Shown here: positions 59,619 through 64,000 of the stretch, in pieces
How the letters are laid out: each line of letters starts with the position of its first letter
Numbering within the stretch: position 1 is the stretch's first letter
Source of the DNA: RDXT01 sp033762375
Lineage (GTDB): Bacteria; Bacteroidota; Bacteroidia; J057
NCBI GenBank assembly: GCA_033762375.1
Contig: JANRLQ010000096.1
Location: forward strand, 1-64,000
DNA: 64,000 nt
Direction of reading: 5' to 3'
The notes under the pieces: generated by a model
Database searches by the model: none
Seen by the model: only the letters and a program-made list of their open reading frames with translations
Told to the model about the DNA's origin: nothing
Program-made: the position numbers and the translations under genes

Positions 59619-60596
59619 ATGATCCGATTTATCCAGTATGCCCCCCAAAAATACCGGTGCGAAACGCACGAGATACCCGAGACGGTCCTGAGCCGTCTGG
59701 ACCGCAGTGCGATCAACTGGCTGGATATAGACATAGGCGCAGAGTGTACCTGGATCAACCAACTGGCAGATCATTTTCACCTGCACGTGACACTCCAGGA
59801 TGATATTCTGCATCACCGCCACCTGCCCAAGAGTGAGATATTTGACGATCACCTGTTTATGACCCTCAAAATGCTGCGCCTGGACCGGGAGACAATGCAG
59901 GTCTCGGTAGAGCAGGTGAGCATGGTCCTGGGCGGCAACTACCTGCTCACCTTCCAGGAGGAGTTGCAGGGGGATGTATTTGACGAGGTGCGGTACCGGA
60001 TTGAGCACGCTATGGGCAAGGTACGGCAGGCCGGAGCTGACTACCTGTTTTGTCGCCTGATGGGAGTGGTCGTGGACCACTATGTAGAGATACTGGAGTT
60101 TTTTCGGGAAAAAATAGATGAGCTGGAAGACATTGTGCTGGGGCATCCGCAGGAAAAAAATGTGAAGCAGATTGCCCGGCTCAAAAAAGAGGTCAACCGG
60201 GTCCGGCGCTATATTTTCCCGCTGGCGGCTGAGGTGGCCCGGCTGATGAGTGATGGAGATCCCTGGATCCAGCGTGCGACCCACACCTACCTCCGCAATA
60301 TCTATGACCATGTCCAGACCGTCTATGCCGGGATGGAAAACCTCGGCGACCGGCTCAAGGACCTCATGGACCTCCACCTCTCCCGGATCAGCCATGACAT
60401 GAACCGGGTCATGAAAACCCTGACCGTGGTGACGACTATTTTTATCCCGCTGACCTTCCTGGCCGGGATATACGGGATGAATTTTCGGTACATGCCAGAA
60501 CTGGAGCAACCCTGGGGTTATCCGGCATTGCTGCTGCTCATGCTCGGGATTGCGGCCGGGATGAGCATCTGGATGTGGCGCAAAAAATGGTTTTGA
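59619..60596 (+). CDS. corA: CorA-type magnesium/cobalt transporter
   Basis: A 325-residue CorA with a large N-terminal cytoplasmic domain ('WLDIDIGAECTWINQLADHFHLH', 'DDHLFMTLKML'), long helical stalk ('EEKNVKQIARLKKEVNRVRRYIFPLAAEVARLM'-like region), and two C-terminal membrane helices joined by the signature 'IYGMNF' (Gly-Met-Asn filter). The C-terminal basic tail 'RKKWF' is typical. It forms a homopentameric channel for Mg2+ uptake; Ni/Co may also pass. ATG 59619 gives the normal length. The frame on the opposite strand is a shadow. It converges with the regulator-reductase fusion. Confidence 0.95.
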   Translation: MIRFIQYAPQKYRCETHEIPETVLSRLDRSAINWLDIDIGAECTWINQLADHFHLHVTLQDDILHHRHLPKSEIFDDHLFMTLKMLRLDRETMQVSVEQVSMVLGGNYLLTFQEELQGDVFDEVRYRIEHAMGKVRQAGADYLFCRLMGVVVDHYVEILEFFREKIDELEDIVLGHPQEKNVKQIARLKKEVNRVRRYIFPLAAEVARLMSDGDPWIQRATHTYLRNIYDHVQTVYAGMENLGDRLKDLMDLHLSRISHDMNRVMKTLTVVTTIFIPLTFLAGIYGMNFRYMPELEQPWGYPALLLLMLGIAAGMSIWMWRKKWF

Positions 60597-60624
60597 GCAC
60601 CCGGCAGCCTCGTCGCCGATGATA

Positions 60625-62286
60625 TTAGCCTTCGCTGAGGTATTTATGGACAAAACTGATGGCCATAGCCCCCTCGCCTACGGCAGAGGCGACCCGGTTC
60701 ATGGCAGTTGCCCGCACATCTCCTGCTGCAAATATTCCCGGCACGCAGGTTTCGAGCAGAAATGGCTCCCGGTTTTTTTTCCAGACTTTGGGATATGACG
60801 GGTGCTGTACGAGGTCTCGCCCGGTGACAAGGTATCCCGCCTGGTTTTTGATCAGGTCCAGCTGGAGCCAGTCTGTACCCGGGCGGGTGCCGATAAAAAT
60901 AAACAAGGCACCGGCATCCACGACGCGCTCCTCACCAGACTCCGTATGCCGGAGCCGCAGGCACTCCAGCCGGTCGCGTCCGTCTGCTCCTGTGACCTGG
61001 GTATAAGGAAGCAGGGTAATGGTAGGGGTGGCCTGAATCTGCTGGATCAGGTACTGGGACATGGTCGCTTCCAGGCCTTCCCGCCGGATGACGATATAGA
61101 CATTCCGGGCAAATGCACTCAGGTACATGGCTGCCTGCCCGGCAGAATTACCCCCGCCGACGATATATACGTCCTGCCCCTTGCAGGCGTATGCTTCTGT
61201 GTTAGCGGCACCATAATACACCCCTCCTCCCGTAAACCGTTCCAGTCCATCACCCTCCAGCTGCCGGTACTCCACACCCGTGGCGATGACAATGCTGTGG
61301 GTCGTGATTTCCTGACCGCTGGAGAGGGTCAGGATTTTGTACCGGTCTTCCAGCCGGATATTGACCACCTCGGCCGGGGCATGAAACTCCGTCCCAAACC
61401 GGGTCGCCTGGGTGATCGCCCGCCGGGCCAGGTCAGCTCCGCTGAGACCCGAGGGGAATCCCAGGTAATTTTCAATCCGGGAACTGGTTCCCGCCTGTCC
61501 GCCTGGGGCTCTGCGCTCTACGAGCAGGGTTTTCAGCCCTTCAGATGCACCATAGACAGCGGCTGAGAGGCCGGCAGGGCCCGCACCGATGATGACCACA
61601 TCGTACACATCTTCCCGCATCTCCAGTTTGCGGCCCAGGTGGTGGGCGATTTGTGCCGGAGTAGGATTGGAGAGGGTAAGTCCATCTTCAAATATCAGCG
61701 CAGGCAGGGCCGTCTCTGTAATCTGGTGCAGGGCCATCAGCTCCCGTGCGGGTTCACTCACCTGCACGTCCAGCCACTGATACGGGATGAGGTTGCCACT
61801 CAGGTAGTCCTTGATCCTGTGTGACTGAGGTGACCACTGATAGCCGATCATGCGAACCCCCTGAAAGTCAGGCTTATGTGATGCTTCCCACGCCTCCAGC
61901 AAGTCCGTAAGGACGGGATAGAGTTTTTCCTCCGGCGGGTCCCAGGGTTTGGTGAGATAATAATCAAGCTGTACCTCATTGATCGCCCGGATCGCAGCAT
62001 CAATATCCGAGTAGGCTGTCAGGAGGATTCGTTTGGCGTCCGGGTAGATATGCAGGGCCTGCTGCAGAAAATCTACCCCCAGCATCTCAGGCATCCGCTG
62101 ATCTGATATAAAAAGGGCTACAACTTCTTGCTGTTTTTTGAGTTCCAACAAGGTGTCAAGCGCCTCGCGGGCTGAGTCTGTAGCCATGATGCGATAGTCT
62201 TCCCGGAAACGCTGTCGTACATCCCGGCGTATGGCGCTCAGCACCTGCGCATCATCGTCAAGCAGTAAGATGATGGGTTGTTTCAT
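60625..62286 (-). CDS. response regulator fused to a glutaredoxin-like and thioredoxin-reductase-like module
   Basis: A 553-residue fusion. Residues 1-125 are a receiver domain: 'LLLDDDAQVL' acidic pocket, phospho-accepting Asp in 'LFISDQRMPEM', 'LLTAYSD' and Lys in 'YYLTKPWDPP'. Residues about 145-225 resemble a glutaredoxin/thioredoxin fold, but the usual Cys pair is replaced ('GYQWSPQSHRI'). Residues about 235-553 are a thioredoxin-reductase-like flavoprotein: FAD motif 'VVIIGAGPAGLSAAVYG', NADPH motif 'VYIVGGGNSAGQAAMYLS', 'PGIFAAGDVRATAMNRVASAVGEGA'. The redox CxxC is replaced by 'YGAANTEA'. It may be a NADPH oxidase or sensor rather than a disulfide reductase. ATG 62286 starts exactly at the receiver domain; no partner kinase gene is adjacent. 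Confidence 0.9.
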   Translation of the reverse strand: MKQPIILLLDDDAQVLSAIRRDVRQRFREDYRIMATDSAREALDTLLELKKQQEVVALFISDQRMPEMLGVDFLQQALHIYPDAKRILLTAYSDIDAAIRAINEVQLDYYLTKPWDPPEEKLYPVLTDLLEAWEASHKPDFQGVRMIGYQWSPQSHRIKDYLSGNLIPYQWLDVQVSEPARELMALHQITETALPALIFEDGLTLSNPTPAQIAHHLGRKLEMREDVYDVVIIGAGPAGLSAAVYGASEGLKTLLVERRAPGGQAGTSSRIENYLGFPSGLSGADLARRAITQATRFGTEFHAPAEVVNIRLEDRYKILTLSSGQEITTHSIVIATGVEYRQLEGDGLERFTGGGVYYGAANTEAYACKGQDVYIVGGGNSAGQAAMYLSAFARNVYIVIRREGLEATMSQYLIQQIQATPTITLLPYTQVTGADGRDRLECLRLRHTESGEERVVDAGALFIFIGTRPGTDWLQLDLIKNQAGYLVTGRDLVQHPSYPKVWKKNREPFLLETCVPGIFAAGDVRATAMNRVASAVGEGAMAISFVHKYLSEG

Positions 62287-62436
62287 AGGATAAAGAGAAT
62301 GCCTAAAGGTACAAGAATTGTCCGGAAATACTGCTATCAGACGAGGTGACACTTCAGACGGTCTTTCTGTGACAGCTGGCAGCGAATAGGTACGCACTTC
62401 ACGAATAATATTAACTTGCAAGCCGAAAATCAGCGT

Positions 62437-63045
62437 ATGGAAATTATTGTGCTCTGTATAGCCGCAGTTCTCCTGGCAGGTGGCGGTTGGTGGATATACC
62501 AGCGAGGGCAAACATTTTTGCAGGATGAGGTTCGCCACCAGAAACTCGCCCAACAACTGGGGGTGCAGCTGGCCTGGCAGTCGCTGCGGGAGTACACAAT
62601 ATTTGGGACTTATCGCGGTTATCAGATCGCCATCCAGCCCGTTATATACCCGGTAGCCGGTATGTCGCGCTTATGGATGGGCACCCGGATTCTGCTGCCC
62701 ATGATCAACCCCAACCGCAGGGCCCTGCGCATCAGCCGCCATCTTGTGGAGCATCGGGTCCTGGAGCGTATCGCCCCACTCGACAAACCCCTCTATTTCA
62801 GTCATCAGATTGCACCCTGGCTGGAAATCACCACCAATGACATGATGTTCAGCAGCCTGATCTTAAGTGAAGAAATCAAGATCACCCTCTATGAGGTATT
62901 CTCCCGGCTGGAGGCCGGAGTGGCCTGTATTTATGACGAAGAGTTATGTTTTGTGATGCCCGGACTGATCCGCCATGAGGAAGCCGCCGACCTCTGTCTC
63001 CGTGCGCTCAACCTCCTCTGTGATATCAAGGACGAACTTAACTAA
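62437..63045 (+). CDS. membrane-anchored protein of unknown function
   Basis: A 202-residue protein with a single N-terminal membrane helix (IIVLCIAAVLLAGGGWWIY, residues 2-20) and a cytoplasmic or periplasmic domain with helices and strands ('EYTIFGTYRGYQIAIQPVIY', 'PWLEITTNDMMFSSLILSEEIKITLYEVFSRL', 'ICYDEELCFVMPGLIRHEEAADLCLRALNLL'-type). No family is recognised. It is divergent from the regulator-reductase fusion across a 150-bp gap. ATG 62437 is preferred to an upstream TTG because the helix starts there. Confidence 0.7.
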   Translation: MEIIVLCIAAVLLAGGGWWIYQRGQTFLQDEVRHQKLAQQLGVQLAWQSLREYTIFGTYRGYQIAIQPVIYPVAGMSRLWMGTRILLPMINPNRRALRISRHLVEHRVLERIAPLDKPLYFSHQIAPWLEITTNDMMFSSLILSEEIKITLYEVFSRLEAGVACIYDEELCFVMPGLIRHEEAADLCLRALNLLCDIKDELN

Positions 63046-63105
63046 GTAGAGCGCTGGTTGAAGCAATTGGATTTAAATAGGTGAAAATCAATATATTAAT
63101 TCCAT

Positions 63106-63786
63106 TCAACTGTTTGGGTCCGGGATCCATTTGTGTTTCATGGCCAGCTGTACCGCTTCCAGTTTTGAGTGTACCTGGAGCTTGCGGTAGATGTTTTCGA
63201 TATGGTTGCGGACGGTTTTGGGGCTGATAAACAGCGTGTCTGCAATCTCCTGGTAGGTAAGCCCTCCGGCTGTTGCAGACAGGATTTCCAGCTCACGGGG
63301 AGTGAGGCCATAGGACTCCGGGGTTGCTGCCTGTGCTGTTGCCTTCAGGGATTGAATCCGGATGAGTTCCAGCGCTTTAATCGCGATGCCAGGTGACATG
63401 GGGGCCCGGCCTTCCACTGCGTCTTCGAGAGCAGAGACGACCCGTGAGGGTTTTTCGTCCTTGAGGAGGTACCCACAGGCACCCGCCAGGATCGCCTCAA
63501 AAATCCGGGCCGGATCGTCAAATACAGTCATCATCACGATCCGGATATCAGGCAGGGCTGCCCGTATCTCGCGGGTAGCCTGTATCCCGTCCATTTGGTC
63601 CATCTCTATGTCCATGAGGATCACCTCTGGCAAGGGGATTTGTGGATTGGCAAGTTTTTCCAGGCACTCGTGCCCGCTCCGGGCCGTAAACACAAGTTCT
63701 ACCTCGTCAAAACAAGCCAGGGCCTCTGTCATAATCTGCAGGAGCCGGGGTTTATCATCTGTATAGGCGTATCTGATCCGATTCAT
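63106..63786 (-). CDS. NarL/LuxR-type response regulator
   Basis: A 226-residue two-component regulator. Receiver domain (about residues 1-122): phospho-accepting Asp in 'VILMDIEMDQMDG', Thr in 'IVMMTVFDD' and Lys in 'YLLKDEKPS'. DNA-binding domain of LuxR type (about 158-220): 'YGLTPRELEILSATAGGLTYQEIADTLFISPKTVRNHIENIYRKLQVHSKLEAVQLAMK'. It acts as a transcription factor after phosphorylation by a sensor kinase, probably encoded elsewhere. The preceding gene continues out of the window. Confidence 0.94.
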   Translation of the reverse strand: MNRIRYAYTDDKPRLLQIMTEALACFDEVELVFTARSGHECLEKLANPQIPLPEVILMDIEMDQMDGIQATREIRAALPDIRIVMMTVFDDPARIFEAILAGACGYLLKDEKPSRVVSALEDAVEGRAPMSPGIAIKALELIRIQSLKATAQAATPESYGLTPRELEILSATAGGLTYQEIADTLFISPKTVRNHIENIYRKLQVHSKLEAVQLAMKHKWIPDPNS

Positions 63787-63833
63787 GGTCCTAATCTACA
63801 GGTATCTGCGTACAAGTGCATGAGGCATTTGCC

Positions 63834-64000
63834 CTAGATCTGACGTGTCCGCAGCAAGGCCAGCGGGATCAGGCCATGGGGGAGGCGCACCAGGGTCTCC
63901 GGCAGCCAGCGCACCCACGTTGTGATATCCCCCGGCTCAGCATAGGCCCATACCCGGGCGATCGCTGTGAGGATCCCCCAGCAGGCTGCATATCCCAGGG
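63834..64000 (-). CDS. 3' end of an unidentified gene, truncated by the window edge
   Basis: On the minus strand the frame is open from the window end to a TAG at 63834-63836, about 54 residues, ending 'TWVRWLPETLVRLPHGLIPLALLRTRQI'. The composition looks like real coding sequence (hydrophobic, Trp- and Pro-containing) and it is 47 bp upstream of the response-regulator start. It could be a membrane protein or the end of a sensor component. The family cannot be told from this fragment. Confidence 0.55.
   Translation of the reverse strand, partial: LGYAACWGILTAIARVWAYAEPGDITTWVRWLPETLVRLPHGLIPLALLRTRQI

Noticed and set aside
59496..60653. Long minus-strand frame opposite corA
   Set aside because: corA on the plus strand has the GMN signature; the opposite frame is His/Gln/Pro-rich shadow sequence.
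1..64000. CRISPR arrays, rRNA and tRNA genes
   Set aside because: No regularly spaced short direct repeats and no conserved RNA segments were found by reading; a covariance scan would be needed to exclude small RNAs.

Overview
The window comes from a Bacteroidota genome, most likely a Saprospira/Lewinella-type lineage. I infer this from proteins ending in type IX secretion (T9SS) sorting domains, Bacteroidota -7 promoter boxes (TAnnTTTG), CusA-TolC and CopA-CopB fusions, a DUF6660-type small metal protein, and a bifunctional ThrA. No rRNA, tRNA or CRISPR array was seen.

Region 1 (1-20.3 kb) is an accessory island. All its intact genes lie on the minus strand, and a tyrosine recombinase (19142-20260) sits at its right edge. 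Two classes of imperfect palindrome punctuate it. Four palindromes have AAC...GTT outer arms (617-707, 1680-1789, 4320-4407, 12726-12808). Each overlaps or closely follows the stop codon of a minus-strand gene, which is the layout of integron attC sites. A second, 130-150 bp repeat occurs at 1102-1253, 2766-2905 and 18902-19052, with a partial copy near 21-75. Between them lie a small secreted protein, a UPF0175 antitoxin with a truncated DUF3368 toxin, a polysaccharide deacetylase, an ISL3-type IS inserted in an Rpn-like remnant, a Zn/Cd efflux module (DUF6660 protein, CusA-TolC fusion, CusB, P1B-2 ATPase) and a copper module (Cys-rich protein, beta-propeller lipoprotein, HMA-DUF3347, DUF4396, methyltransferase, CopA-CopB fusion). 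I read this as a possible integron-like cassette array with a non-canonical integrase. That reading is a hypothesis.

Region 2 (20.3-34.8 kb) is GC-richer backbone: a COG2509 flavoprotein, a DUF4143 AAA ATPase, a composite palindromic repeat, a T9SS-secreted propeller-like protein, an SPFH protein, hisS, a serine-hydrolase-like lipoprotein without its catalytic Ser/Lys, and a giant T9SS surface protein with a glycine-rich insert.

Region 3 (34.9-51.6 kb) is mostly minus strand: cysS, an M28 peptidase and the agmatine-to-putrescine pair aguB/aguA; mutL, an active-type rhomboid, a rhomboid without its catalytic Ser, and a membrane-anchored EEP phosphatase; rnhA, a LEA-like lipoprotein, a CaiB-type CoA-transferase, an Rpn-family nuclease, and a WcaJ-type sugar transferase that starts exopolysaccharide synthesis.

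Region 4 (51.8-64 kb) carries nuoE-carA and thrA, an orphan 655-aa protein, a propeller lipoprotein, corA, a response regulator/thioredoxin-reductase fusion, a small membrane-anchored protein, a NarL-type response regulator, and the 3' end of an unidentified gene.
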